This document shows, piece after piece, positions 36,975 to 46,176 of a stretch of DNA of 64,000 nt. Source of the DNA: Natrarchaeobius chitinivorans. Its GTDB lineage: Archaea > Halobacteriota > Halobacteria > Halobacteriales > Natrialbaceae. Position numbers and translations under genes: made by a program. The stretch spans positions 62,001 through 126,000 of the forward strand of contig NZ_REGA01000007.1 of NCBI RefSeq assembly GCF_003841505.1. Direction: 5' to 3'. The notes below the pieces were generated by a model. The model did not search any database. It was given only the letters and a program-made list of their open reading frames with translations, and was not told the DNA's origin. Numbering within the stretch: position 1 is the stretch's first letter; the number at the start of each line of letters is the position of its first letter.

Positions 36975-37926
36975 TCTCCGGGACTTCATCCTCCGCCGAG
37001 TCGTACAGATACCGGTCGTGTTGTTCCTGGTATCGGTCATCGTCTTCTACATCATCCACCTGCCGGAAGGAGGACCGGAGGCCTTGCTCTCCGGACAGGC
37101 AGGGGACGAGGCGATCAGGGAGTTCAGAGACCGATACAACCTGAACGAACCGCTTTACGTACAGTACCTGCTGTGGATCCAGGGGATTCTCACCGGTTCA
37201 CTCGGGACCAGTATCACCACTAACCAACCAGTGGCGAGTTTGATCGCGTCGCGACTTCCGGTCACCCTGATGCTCGGGTTTTTCTCGGTAGCCATCTCGG
37301 TCATGATCGCGGTTCCGGCCGGATACATAAGCGCCGTCGAGCAATACACCTGGAAGGACCACACCGCGACGGTCCTCGCGTTCGTCGGACTGTCGATCCC
37401 GAATTTCTTCCTGGCGATTCTCCTGATCAAACTCTTCTCGGTTGAGCTCGGATGGCTTCCGATCACCGCTAGCGGACAAATGTTCTCCGACTGGAGCCTG
37501 ACGCTGAAGTCGATGGTGTTACCCTCTCTCGCCTTGGGAACGGCACTGGCGGCACACGTGACTCGCATTCTTCGCTCGAGTATGCTGGACATTTACTCCG
37601 AGGAGTACGTCCACGTCGCTCGTGCGAAAGGACTCCCGGAGAAGATGGTAAACCGGTCGATCGTCTTCAAGAACGCACTGATCCCCGTTATCACGATCGT
37701 GATGCTCCAGATGGGGTACGTGCTCGGTGCGACCGTGATAATAGAGGAGGTGTTCGCCATGCCGGGACTGGGTCGATTGATGCTCAACTCCGTCGTGGGC
37801 CGGGACTACCCGGTCATGCAAGCGGTCGTCCTCCTCTATGCGACCGCGTATCTGGTGTTCAATCTGATTGCTGACGTGGCATACGGGCTCGTCGATCCAC
37901 GAATCAAGTACGGAGGTGAACACTAA
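36964..37926 (+). CDS. oppB: peptide-type ABC transporter permease, OppB/DppB-like
   Basis: 320 residues from the ATG at 36964, preceded by GGGGGTGA. Six membrane helices are predictable. The DppB-type periplasmic-side loop between helices 1 and 2 is present, as is the cytoplasmic coupling segment ARAKGLPEKMVNRSIVFKNALIPV. It pairs with OppC to form the channel. The frame could be extended to 36937, but the ribosome-binding site favours 36964. Confidence 0.92.
   Translation: MDSDLRDFILRRVVQIPVVLFLVSVIVFYIIHLPEGGPEALLSGQAGDEAIREFRDRYNLNEPLYVQYLLWIQGILTGSLGTSITTNQPVASLIASRLPVTLMLGFFSVAISVMIAVPAGYISAVEQYTWKDHTATVLAFVGLSIPNFFLAILLIKLFSVELGWLPITASGQMFSDWSLTLKSMVLPSLALGTALAAHVTRILRSSMLDIYSEEYVHVARAKGLPEKMVNRSIVFKNALIPVITIVMLQMGYVLGATVIIEEVFAMPGLGRLMLNSVVGRDYPVMQAVVLLYATAYLVFNLIADVAYGLVDPRIKYGGEH
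37912..37919 (+). promoter_or_regulatory. strong Shine-Dalgarno for oppC
   Basis: GGAGGTGA six bases before the ATG at 37926, within the last codons of oppB; supports coupled translation. Confidence 0.65.
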
Positions 37927-38831
37927 TGAGCGTCGGTACCGAACGCGATCGATTAACGGACAACTTGCAACTGATTCCGTTCGTCGAGCACCGACACGTC
38001 ACGTTGCTACACGAACTGTTGAGACAGAACACGGCTCGCCTGAGTCTCGGGTTCCTCGGCATCGTCATCGCACTGGCGATATTCGCTCCGCTGGTCGCCC
38101 CCTACGATCCAGCAGATCCGAACTACGCGAACACCTTCGCCTCACCGTCTCTACAGCACCCGTTCGGAACGGACAGCTTCGGGCGGGACATCCTCACGCG
38201 GATTATCTACGGTGCTCGAATTAGCCTGTTCGTTGGATTGAGTGTAATCATCCTCGCGATGACCGTAGGTATCTCCATCGGACTCACTGCTGGCTTCTAC
38301 TCGAAGACGCCCATCGAGACGGTCCTAATGCGATTTATCGACGCACTGCTGGCCTTCCCAGGAATCATCCTGGCGTTGGTTATCATGTCCGTCCTCGGAC
38401 CGAGTCTTCGAAACGTGATCATCGCGATCTCGATCGCGCAAGTGCCCGGATTCGCCCGCCTCGCTCACGGGACAGTCCTGAGTATCAAAGAAGAGGAGTA
38501 CATCATGAGCGCCAGAGCCGCCGGCTCGAGCAATTTCAAGATTATCAGACGGTATCTACTCCCGAACGCGGCACCGACGCTTATCGTGCAGGCAACGATC
38601 GTGTTCGCCTTCGCGATTCTCGACGAGGCGGCACTGTCGTTCCTCGGAGTCGGCTCCCAGCCGCCGACGCCGTCGTTCGGTCTCATGATCCTCGAGGGAC
38701 AGCAGTATCTCGGTGATTCGTTCTGGCTGGCGTTTTTCCCTGGTGTGGCCATCATGCTGACCGTGTTGAGCCTGAACTTCCTCGGTGACGCACTGCGCGA
38801 CGTGCTCGATCCGAAGTACGATTCGGACTAG
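37926..38831 (+). CDS. oppC: peptide-type ABC transporter permease, OppC/DppC-like
   Basis: 301 residues. N-terminal OppC domain with one helix (about 43-63), the conserved HPFGTDSFGRD loop, and the five-helix BPD_transp_1 core with the coupling segment SARAAGSSNFKIIRRYLLPN. Last gene of the D-F-B-C operon. The operon has no binding-protein gene of its own; the orphan lipoprotein at 28032 is the best candidate. Confidence 0.93.
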   Translation: MSVGTERDRLTDNLQLIPFVEHRHVTLLHELLRQNTARLSLGFLGIVIALAIFAPLVAPYDPADPNYANTFASPSLQHPFGTDSFGRDILTRIIYGARISLFVGLSVIILAMTVGISIGLTAGFYSKTPIETVLMRFIDALLAFPGIILALVIMSVLGPSLRNVIIAISIAQVPGFARLAHGTVLSIKEEEYIMSARAAGSSNFKIIRRYLLPNAAPTLIVQATIVFAFAILDEAALSFLGVGSQPPTPSFGLMILEGQQYLGDSFWLAFFPGVAIMLTVLSLNFLGDALRDVLDPKYDSD

Positions 38832-38917
38832 CCGGGGGGTTCACACGGATCGATTTTTCGCGTTCCGAACGACAGCGGTCGGAATAACTCGAGAAGAGTG
38901 TGTCGCGCCGGTTCGGT

Positions 38918-39003
38918 TGATACGGATTGCTGTACCTGTGTACCGAAGCGACCGCGGGGCGGCGCCCGGTCGCTCCGGCAGTGGCTTCCAGTAAACCGTC
39001 TCA
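38918..39003 (-). repeat. dispersed hairpin element, copy F
   Basis: 86-bp copy between convergent genes. The inner stem CCGAAGCGACCG pairs with CGGTCGCTCCGG with one mismatch. Its last three bases are the TGA stop codon of the phosphoesterase gene on the minus strand, as in copy B. Confidence 0.8.
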
Positions 39004-40323
39004 GACTTCGAGGGCCGAAATGCTCTCTGGGTCCACGCCGACCTGTTCGACGTACTCGATCAGGACGTCGTACTGTGAGCCGGCCGTGGACTCGATTCGC
39101 CGTGATCCGTCCAGCGAACCCAGCCCGTCCTCGGACTCGAGGAAAAACTCCGTCGTCGCGAGCGTGTAGGATGCGTCCGGATCGATCGGCTCCCCGCCGA
39201 TCAGCACGTCGACGACCGCACCGTCTCGCCGCTCGACCGAGATTCCGGACATGTATCCCCCCAGTCCGAACCCGTCTTCCGACCGAACGACGTTCAGCAG
39301 TTCGTCCCCGGAGATCGAAACCGCCACGACCGGATCCTGATAGGGAACGACGCCGACGAGGTCCGCGGCAGTCACCTCGCCAGCAAACCGCGAGCCGTCG
39401 TTGATTCCGCCGCTGTGCTGGATCCCGACGTCGGCTCCCGTCGCCCACCTGTAGGCCTCCGCGACGATGCGCTCCGGAAGGTCGTCCTCGAGTTCACCGT
39501 CGACCGCCGTTCCGGCGTCCGAACGATCGATGTCGGCGAGAACGCGGCGATACTCCTCCGGGAGCCGTTGTTCGAAGACCGTCTCGAGTTCCTCGTCGAG
39601 CGGACCGGCCTCTACCTCGTGCGTTCGGGCGGCCCACGAGCCGTCCTCGAACGTGACCTCCACGAGCCTCCGCCCGCCAGCGCCCGGCCGCGTGATCAGC
39701 GTCCCGCCGACTCGATCGATTCGTTCGCTGTGGACGTGACCCGCGAGGATGACGTCGACGTCGACCGATCGTGCGAGGTCGTCGATTCCCTGGATGTGTG
39801 CGAGCGCGACGACGTGATCAACGCCCCGCTCCCGGAGGGAGTCAACCGCGTCTCGAGCGGCCTCGATCGGATCGGTAACCTCGATATCGACGGACGGTGG
39901 TGTGACGGCCGGCGTCTCGGGGTCGAGCAGGCCGAAGACGCCGATCCGACGGCCGCCTGCTTCGACCACGGCCGAAGGAACGATGCCGGCGTCCGCACCG
40001 AACGCTACACCGTTTCGTCGCGCGTTCGCACAGACCCACGTCTGGGGGGACCGCTCGACGACTTCCAGTAACGCCTCGATGCCGTAGTCCAGGTCGTGGT
40101 TTCCGAACGTCGAAGCGTCGGGTCTGACGTGCTCGAAGAAGTCTATCGCCTGCCGACCGTCAGTCACGATAGAAAGGATACTCGGTCCGACGTCGTCGCC
40201 GGTTCCGACGACGAGCGTCCGTTCGTCCCGAAGCGCTTCGATCGAACCGGCGAGACGGCCGAGACGCTCCGCATCGTTGTAGGCGTTTTCGATATCGGAG
40301 AAGTGCAAGATTCGAACAGTCAT
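39001..40323 (-). CDS. UshA/5'-nucleotidase-type metallophosphoesterase
   Basis: 440 residues. N-terminal calcineurin-like domain with the motif series F-S-D-I-E (normally DxH), GDDVGPS, GNHDLDYG, LAHIQG and AGHVHSE. The C-terminal 5'-nucleotidase domain has VGVVPYQDPVV and the adenine-pocket-like region GLGGYMSG. There is no signal peptide, although most relatives are exported, so it should act inside the cell. DxE instead of DxH at the first metal site is a visible variation. Its stop codon comes from hairpin copy F. Confidence 0.85.
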   Translation of the reverse strand: MTVRILHFSDIENAYNDAERLGRLAGSIEALRDERTLVVGTGDDVGPSILSIVTDGRQAIDFFEHVRPDASTFGNHDLDYGIEALLEVVERSPQTWVCANARRNGVAFGADAGIVPSAVVEAGGRRIGVFGLLDPETPAVTPPSVDIEVTDPIEAARDAVDSLRERGVDHVVALAHIQGIDDLARSVDVDVILAGHVHSERIDRVGGTLITRPGAGGRRLVEVTFEDGSWAARTHEVEAGPLDEELETVFEQRLPEEYRRVLADIDRSDAGTAVDGELEDDLPERIVAEAYRWATGADVGIQHSGGINDGSRFAGEVTAADLVGVVPYQDPVVAVSISGDELLNVVRSEDGFGLGGYMSGISVERRDGAVVDVLIGGEPIDPDASYTLATTEFFLESEDGLGSLDGSRRIESTAGSQYDVLIEYVEQVGVDPESISALEV

Positions 40324-40409
40324 CTCTAAACAGAGGTAGACGAGTCCCGGACAAAAGCGTTGTCGAACGGCTGCGAATCGAGCGCATCGAGTGCGCTCGA
40401 ACGGCGAAT

Positions 40410-41855
40410 TTACTCGAGGTCGCCGAGCGAGACGATCACGTTTTTCACCTGCGTGAACGACTCGAGCGCCTGAATCCCCTTCGAGCGGCCGATACCGCTT
40501 TCCTTGTAGCCACCGGAGACGGCGGCCGGAGAGAGAACCGGGTACTCGTTGACCTGAACGGTACCGCTCTCGAGACCGTGTGCGACGTTGTGTGCACGCG
40601 AGAGGTCGTTCGTCCAGACGACGTTGTTGAGACCGTACTCCGTATCGTTTGCCCGTTCTACGGCCTCGCTGGCCGTCTCGAACCGGTGGACCGTCAACAC
40701 CGGACCGAAGATTTCGTCACAGGCGATCGCCGACTCGTCCTCGACCTGATCGACGAGCGTCGGTTCGTAGAAGTTCCCCTCCCGGTCGGGAGCCTCGCCA
40801 CCGGCCAGCACGCGAGCGCCGTTCTCGACGGCCGAGTCGACGTAGGAGATGACGTTGCTCTGTGCCGATTCGTCGATGAGCGGCCCCATATCCGGATCGT
40901 CGATGCCGGGACCGAGTGCGAGGTCGTCGACCCGCGTCGCAGCAAGGTCGGTGAACTCCTCGTAGACGCCGTCCTGGACGAAGATTCTGGTCGGAGCGTA
41001 GCAGATCTGACCGGAGTTCTGGTACGTGGCGACGACGCTTTCGACCGCGTCCTCGAGGTCCGCGTCCTCGAACACGATGTTCGCCCCTTTACCACCTAAT
41101 TCCAGGTGGACGGGGTTGACGCGTTCGGCAGCCGCCTTCATCACTCGCTTTCCCGTACTCGTGGAACCGGTGAACTCGATCGCGTCGAGTCGGTCGTCGG
41201 TGACCAGCGCGTCGCCGGTCGTCGACCCCCGTCCCGTCACCGTGTTCAACACACCCTCGGGGAGGCCGGCCTCGTGTGCCAGTTCCGTGAGTTCGAGCAG
41301 CGAGATCGGTGCGGCGGACGGGGATTTCGCCACGACCGTATTCCCCGCCGCGAGCGCCGGGCCGAAGCTTCGTGCTGCGAGGACGAACGATGCGTTCCAC
41401 GGGACGATGTGGCCGGTAACGCCGTACGGTTCGCGAACGGTGTAATCGAGTCGGTTGGTCTCGCCGGGAAGCGGTATCTGCTCACCCTCGATTTTGTCCG
41501 TAAGGCCGGCGTAGTACTCGAAGTAGTGGGACGCACCGTGTACCTGGTGATACGACTCCGTCACCGGGCGCCCTTCCTCCAGGGTCTCGACTTCCGCGAT
41601 GCGATCTGCCTCTTCGCGGATTCGTTCGGCGATCGCAGTCAGGATCTGTCCGCGTTCGACGGCGTCGTACTCCGCCCATTCGGTCTGGACCGACTGCGCG
41701 GCTTCGATCGCTTCGTCGACGCCATCTGCACCCGCCTCGGGCACCGACCCGATCTGTTCGTTCGTCGCGGGGTTGTACACCGGAACGGTTTCGTCACTGA
41801 ACCGGGATTCACCACCGACGATATAACCTCGTTCTCCAAGAGAGCGTTGTGCCAT
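40410..41855 (-). CDS. NAD(P)-dependent aldehyde dehydrogenase
   Basis: 481 residues from the ATG at 41855; eight more residues are possible upstream, but a TATATTT box (41886-41893) lies about 34 bases away from 41855. The catalytic set is complete: N154 (PWNAS), K177, E252 (LELGGK) and C285 (GQICYAPTR). It oxidises an aldehyde to the acid in the cytoplasm. Monocistronic. It could consume an aldehyde produced by the SDRs, amine oxidation or the E1 chemistry; no substrate can be read. Confidence 0.93.
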   Translation of the reverse strand: MAQRSLGERGYIVGGESRFSDETVPVYNPATNEQIGSVPEAGADGVDEAIEAAQSVQTEWAEYDAVERGQILTAIAERIREEADRIAEVETLEEGRPVTESYHQVHGASHYFEYYAGLTDKIEGEQIPLPGETNRLDYTVREPYGVTGHIVPWNASFVLAARSFGPALAAGNTVVAKSPSAAPISLLELTELAHEAGLPEGVLNTVTGRGSTTGDALVTDDRLDAIEFTGSTSTGKRVMKAAAERVNPVHLELGGKGANIVFEDADLEDAVESVVATYQNSGQICYAPTRIFVQDGVYEEFTDLAATRVDDLALGPGIDDPDMGPLIDESAQSNVISYVDSAVENGARVLAGGEAPDREGNFYEPTLVDQVEDESAIACDEIFGPVLTVHRFETASEAVERANDTEYGLNNVVWTNDLSRAHNVAHGLESGTVQVNEYPVLSPAAVSGGYKESGIGRSKGIQALESFTQVKNVIVSLGDLE

Positions 41856-42295
41856 GTTACGTCGTCTACTACCGGTCACGCGCTCTTATATTTGTGGGAC
41901 ACGTTTCTTACACCAACACAACGTGAAAAACCATGTGCGAGACGCGTACGTCGTCCCAGTACGGTCGGTTTCGGCCGATAGTGCACGGCTCGATTTCCCC
42001 ATTCTGGAGATTTACAATAATACGCGCGTAATAGAGTTGGTTGGTACCAGGGGCCACAATTTTCGATAATTCGGGCTCGTGAGACACCCACACAGGATTT
42101 GAAAGGAGCAAAACGATCCCTCTCGAGATGCGGGTGTCGAATCGAATCGCAACGACATCGGGGAGGATACCGATTTTGGAGCCAATTTTCCCGCGTCCAG
42201 ACCGTCGGTCAGGGAACCGAAGCCGGATCTCGTTCACAATTGTTACCCAAAGTGGGGAACACGCTCGCGTCTCTCGGTACTCACTGCTCGCACTC

Positions 42296-42358
42296 GAGTG
42301 ATCGACACTGAACTGTGAGTGACAGACACAGGACTGCGAGTGACCGACACTGAACTGC
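42296..42358. repeat. tandem repeat, 21-bp unit x3
   Basis: Three units following GAGTGAYNGACACTGAACTGY, in a gene-poor spacer. Confidence 0.8.
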
Positions 42359-42513
42359 CAACCGCCGTTTCGCGAGCGGGAGTGCAGTGATGGACGACAA
42401 CGACGACAGACCGGCCCCGACGGCCGCCGCTCGGCAGGAAGTCGTTCACACCACGCACCTGCGTTCTAGAAACAACGAACGAACCGACCTCGCGCCTGTA
42501 AAACGCTACGCGG

Positions 42514-42596
42514 ACCGACGGTCGAGTCAGGGACGAATCATGCGTACCGACGGTCGGGACAGGGACGAATCATGCGTACCGGCGGTCGGTTCAGAG
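42514..42596. repeat. tandem repeat, 32-bp unit x2.6
   Basis: Units start ACCGACGGTCGAGTCAGGGA and end CGAATCATGCGT. The core GGACGAATCATGCG occurs again, on the other strand, in the array near 61754-61805, so the two arrays are related. Confidence 0.8.
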
Positions 42597-43048
42597 GAGG
42601 GTCGGCTCCGTCGCACGAGCGGTCGACCGATCCGCCGGGAAGCCGGTCGTGGTACTCCCGAGGGATGCCAATACCGCCGGGCCGAGCGTCTGCCATCGTC
42701 TATCCGATACGATCGCAGTGCGTTCGGGGTGGCGCTGGCATATCGGGACACCAGACCAGCCCGCACATCAAGACATCAGACCAGCGGGTAGATCGGTTCA
42801 CCGCAACGTTTCGACCCCCGAGAGCCGCCCTCCGGGAGGGCCCGGTCTGGGGAATACGTCGTTCCCCGTTTTGGGTATTGCGTCGTCTTCGGGGCCATCG
42901 GTTGGAGGGTGTATCAGCGTCAATTCGGCGGATAGTGCCTCACTCGGTCGGTATCGTCGTGTCGAGTGGTCCCTCGAGGGTTAGAGAGAATCAAACCGAA
43001 TCTGTTCGCACCGACGTCCGGACCTGGAACCCCTCGAGACAGGGTATA

Positions 43049-43058
43049 CATATAAATA
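43049..43058 (+). promoter_or_regulatory. TATA box of the threonine dehydratase locus
   Basis: CATATAAATA about 35 bases before the ATG at 43088, and about 185 bases before the threonine dehydratase start. Transcription thus appears to begin ahead of the small reading frame at 43088. Confidence 0.5.
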
Positions 43059-43087
43059 CACGAAACGAGGACAGTTAGAGCGTGTGT

Positions 43088-43243
43088 ATGACAGCCCGTA
43101 CTCCGGCCAGCTTGCGGAGCGGAAACGGACGGACTACCCGACCTGACCGGGTGGACGAAACGACGGCGACTGCCGACCGAACCGTCGACACGACGATCGT
43201 CGACGGATCGGCCGGCACGGAGGGAGAGCCAGCGACGCCATGA
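43088..43243 (+). CDS. possible 51-residue protein or leader upstream of threonine dehydratase
   Basis: Small frame from ATG 43088 to a TGA that overlaps the threonine dehydratase ATG (ATGA), a layout typical of coupled genes. It begins shortly after a TATA box. Third codon positions are about 70 percent G/C, lower than in neighbours but not random. The protein is Thr/Asp/Arg-rich with no recognisable domain. It could be a real small protein, a leader peptide, or just an untranslated leader with a chance frame. Confidence 0.35.
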   Translation: MTARTPASLRSGNGRTTRPDRVDETTATADRTVDTTIVDGSAGTEGEPATP

Positions 43244-44457
43244 CGGTAACGGTATCGGACATCGAAGCGGCCTCCGACCGGTTCGACGACGAGTCGGTCG
43301 TTCGGGAAACGCCCATCGAAACGAGCAGGCTGCTCGACGAGGAAATCGGTGCCGACGTCCGACTCAAAATGGAACACCTCCAGCGCACTGGATCGTTCAA
43401 AACCCGGGGAGCGTACAACAAGCTCAAACGGGTTTCGAAATCGTCGCCCAGGACGACGGAGGCGATCGCTGCGAGCGCGGGCAACCACGCACAGGGCGTC
43501 GCGCTCACCGCGACGAAAACCGGACTCCGCTCGACGATCGTCATGCCGAAGAACGCGCCACAGGCGAAGATCGACGCGACGGAGAGCTACGGCGCGGACG
43601 TCGTCCTCCACGGTCGGAACTTCCGCGAAGCGATGGACCACGCACAGTCACTCGTCACCGAGGAGAGCGTCTTCGTCCACGCCTACGACGATCCGGACAT
43701 CGTGGCGGGACAGGGAACGATCGGGCTCGAGATCCTCTCGCAGGTTCCGGATGCGGACACGGTGATCGTTCCGATCGGCGGCGGTGGACTGATCGCAGGT
43801 GTCGCCACGGCTATCGGGGAACGCTCGCCGGAAACGCGAATAATTGGCGTCCAGGTCGACGGAGCGTCGACCGTCCCACAGAGTCTCCAGAAGGGCGAAC
43901 CGCAGACGATCGACTCCGTACAGACGATCGCGGACGGTATCGCGACCGGCGGCATCTCGTCGCTCACACTCGACGCGATCGAGACGTACGTCGACGAGGT
44001 CGTGACGGTTTCGGACACTGCAGTCGCCGAAAGCGTCCTGTTCTTGCTCGAGCGAACGAAGCAACTGACCGAGGGTGCGGGAGCGGTGCCGGTCGCGGCG
44101 CTGCAGTCCGGAGCGATCGACGTCGAGGGTGAGACCGTCGTCTCGTTGCTGTCCGGGGGCAACCTGAGCATGAACGACCTCCAGCGAATTTTGACCCACG
44201 GACTCACCCACCGTGGCCAACTCGTGAAGCTGCAGGTACACATCGTCGACCAGCCCGGGGAGATGACCACCCTCTCCGAGCTGATCGCCGAGTACGGCGC
44301 CAACATTCGAGACGTAAACCACGAGCGGTCGGTCAAAGAACTCGGCGTCGAAAACGCGTATCTCGAGTTTCGCATCGAGACGAGCGGCTCCGCGCAGACG
44401 GACCGGATCGTCGACGCGATTCGCGACGAAGGATACGACGTCACGCGAATGAGCTAA
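43240..44457 (+). CDS. ilvA: threonine/serine dehydratase with ACT domain
   Basis: 405 residues. Fold-type II PLP enzyme: K54 in RTGSFKTRGA forms the Schiff base, GNHAQG and the glycine loop GGGGLIAG bind substrate and phosphate. A single C-terminal ACT domain (about 325-405) is present, as in catabolic/archaeal forms. It converts threonine or serine to 2-oxobutyrate or pyruvate plus ammonia through a reactive enamine. Lies upstream of the glycine cleavage operon, with RidA (enamine deaminase) a few genes further on, a sensible set for Ser/Thr/Gly breakdown. Confidence 0.93.
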   Translation: MTVTVSDIEAASDRFDDESVVRETPIETSRLLDEEIGADVRLKMEHLQRTGSFKTRGAYNKLKRVSKSSPRTTEAIAASAGNHAQGVALTATKTGLRSTIVMPKNAPQAKIDATESYGADVVLHGRNFREAMDHAQSLVTEESVFVHAYDDPDIVAGQGTIGLEILSQVPDADTVIVPIGGGGLIAGVATAIGERSPETRIIGVQVDGASTVPQSLQKGEPQTIDSVQTIADGIATGGISSLTLDAIETYVDEVVTVSDTAVAESVLFLLERTKQLTEGAGAVPVAALQSGAIDVEGETVVSLLSGGNLSMNDLQRILTHGLTHRGQLVKLQVHIVDQPGEMTTLSELIAEYGANIRDVNHERSVKELGVENAYLEFRIETSGSAQTDRIVDAIRDEGYDVTRMS

Positions 44458-44541
44458 GCCGGTCGCTTCTCGGACGGGTCGATCCGCCGGTCGCTTCTCG
44501 GACGGGTCGATCCGCCGGTCGCTTCTCGGCTGCGACGATCC
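44458..44541. repeat. tandem repeat, 28-bp unit x3
   Basis: Units of GCCGGTCGCTTCTCGGACGG plus GTCGATCC start on the base after the threonine dehydratase stop codon; the first two are identical and the third is diverged. Confidence 0.85.
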
Positions 44542-44654
44542 GCGTTCGAACACGGGGGCAGTCTCGTCGTTTCTCCCGCCCGACGGTATTCTCGTACCGT
44601 TCGAACAGTACGAGCGTTGGATTACAGTGCGGGTGGGGCTTGATCATACGAAAT

Positions 44655-44663
44655 CTATTTATT
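44655..44663 (+). promoter_or_regulatory. TATA box of the glycine cleavage operon
   Basis: CTATTTATT centred 27 bases before the GTG at 44686. It supports GTG as the gcvT start. Confidence 0.5.
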
Positions 44664-44685
44664 CATCTTTCAGAAAGGATAAGAC

Positions 44686-45795
44686 GTGCCGCTGAACAAG
44701 ACACCGCTCCATCAGTTACACTGTGATGCCGATGCAGATCTCACTGATTTTAACGGGTGGGAGATGCCAGTGCAGTTCGACAGTATTCGCACCGAACACG
44801 TGGCAGTCCGTGAGTCGGTCGGGCGATTCGATGTGAGCCACATGGGCGAGGTGAGAGTCGATGGCCCCGATGCGACGGAGCTGATGAACGTACTGACGAC
44901 GAACGACGTCGAGAAGTTAGACGCAGGTGACGCACAGTACTCCTGTATTCTCGACGACGACGGGATCCTCCTCGACGACACCGTCGTCTATCGCTATCCG
45001 GACCGTGACGGCTACCTGTTTGTCCCAAATGCGGGAAACGACGAACGGATGGCAAACCGGTGGTCGGAAGCGGCGTCGCGCCGTGATCTGGACGCCGACG
45101 TGGAGAACGTCACCGAGGAAACGGGACTGATCGCAGTTCAGGGCCCCGACGCCGTCGAGACGGTCGACGATGTGGCTGCCGAGTCGGTCGGCGATCTCGG
45201 ACGGTTCTCGACGATACGAACCGAGATCGACGGCGTCGACTCGCTCGTCGCCCGAACCGGCTACACCGGGGAAGACGGATTCGAGATCTTCTTCCCGGCG
45301 AGCGAGTCCGAAGACATCTGGCAGACCTTCTCCGACGTCCAGGCCTGCGGACTCGGCGCGCGAGATACGCTGCGCCTCGAGGCGGGGCTGTTGCTGTCCG
45401 GCCAGGACTTCGACCCCGAATCGGAACCACGAACGCCCCTCGAGGCCGGTCTCGGATTCGTCGTCGACCTCTCGAAGGCTGAGTTCGTCGGAAAGGAGGC
45501 GCTGGTCGAGCAAGAAGACGACGGCCTCGACGAGGAGATGGTCGGCATCCGTCTCGAGGAGCGGGCGATCGCGCGGGCCGGCTATCCCATCTGCAAAGAC
45601 GGCGAAGAGGTCGGACACGTCACGAGCGGGACGATGAGTCCGACGTTCGACGTCCCGATCGCGTTCGGATACGTCGAGACGGAGATTGCCGAGATCGGAA
45701 CAGAAATTAGCGTCGAGATCCGAGGTCGAGAAAAGAGCGCAACGATCGCCGATCAACGGTTTCTTAACACCTTAGAAACCACATCCGAGGAATAA
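44686..45795 (+). CDS. gcvT: glycine cleavage system aminomethyltransferase (T protein)
   Basis: 369 residues, GTG start set by the TATA box. Conserved features: [10 protein letters not shown] near the N-terminus, [17 protein letters not shown], the [14 protein letters not shown] segment and the [12 protein letters not shown] motif. It transfers the methylene group from aminomethyl-lipoyl H protein to a tetrahydrofolate-type carrier and releases ammonia. First gene of gcvT-H-PA-PB with gaps of 0-5 bases. Confidence 0.95.
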   Translation: MPLNKTPLHQLHCDADADLTDFNGWEMPVQFDSIRTEHVAVRESVGRFDVSHMGEVRVDGPDATELMNVLTTNDVEKLDAGDAQYSCILDDDGILLDDTVVYRYPDRDGYLFVPNAGNDERMANRWSEAASRRDLDADVENVTEETGLIAVQGPDAVETVDDVAAESVGDLGRFSTIRTEIDGVDSLVARTGYTGEDGFEIFFPASESEDIWQTFSDVQACGLGARDTLRLEAGLLLSGQDFDPESEPRTPLEAGLGFVVDLSKAEFVGKEALVEQEDDGLDEEMVGIRLEERAIARAGYPICKDGEEVGHVTSGTMSPTFDVPIAFGYVETEIAEIGTEISVEIRGREKSATIADQRFLNTLETTSEE

Positions 45796-45797
45796 CA

Positions 45798-46172
45798 ATG
45801 GAATTCACTGTCCCAGACGAACTACGGTACGCTGAATCGCACGAATGGATCGAAACGACGGACGGCAACGTTCGCGTCGGTATCTCCGACTTCGCACAGG
45901 ACGAACTCGGGGACATCGTGTTCGTCGACCTGCCGTCGGAAGGCGACGAACTCGATCGCGGTGAAGAGTTCGGCGTCGTCGAGAGCATCAAAGCCGTCTC
46001 AGACCTGTATTCGCCGGTCGCGGGGACGGTCACGGCCGTCAACGAAGACGTATTTGACGAACCCGAACTGATCAACGAGAGTCCGTTCGACGACGGATGG
46101 ATGATGGAACTCGAGCCGAGCGAGGGGACGGACCATCTCCTCTCCCCCGAGGAGTATCGCGACCAGATCTAA
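45798..46172 (+). CDS. gcvH: glycine cleavage system H protein
   Basis: 124 residues, the standard H-protein length. Lipoylation site K65 in ESIKAVSD; the typical start with SHEWIE and the C-terminal helix with LLSPEEY. It carries the aminomethyl arm between the P, T and L proteins. It is one of two lipoyl carriers encoded in the window, with the E2-OsmC fusion. It starts two bases after gcvT ends. Confidence 0.96.
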   Translation: MEFTVPDELRYAESHEWIETTDGNVRVGISDFAQDELGDIVFVDLPSEGDELDRGEEFGVVESIKAVSDLYSPVAGTVTAVNEDVFDEPELINESPFDDGWMMELEPSEGTDHLLSPEEYRDQI

Positions 46173-46176
46173 GACA

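Larger units (their letters stand above)
41856..43087. other. gene-poor spacer, 1.2 kb, with two tandem arrays
   Basis: No supportable gene; reading frames are Arg-rich. It holds the arrays at 42296-42358 and 42514-42596, an AT-rich part near 42000-42060 with a sequence related to the GTATTTACAG...GTAATA motif (42010-42030), and at its end the TATA box at 43049. It separates the aldehyde dehydrogenase from the divergent threonine dehydratase locus. Confidence 0.5.

Noticed and set aside
41908-42237. 109-codon minus-strand frame in the gene-poor spacer
   Set aside because: No recognisable domain and non-acidic composition; may be decayed coding DNA, but this cannot be shown from the sequence.
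44514-44647. Minus-strand frames through the 28-bp array after threonine dehydratase
   Set aside because: They exist only because the repeat is open in that frame; no start signal or domain.
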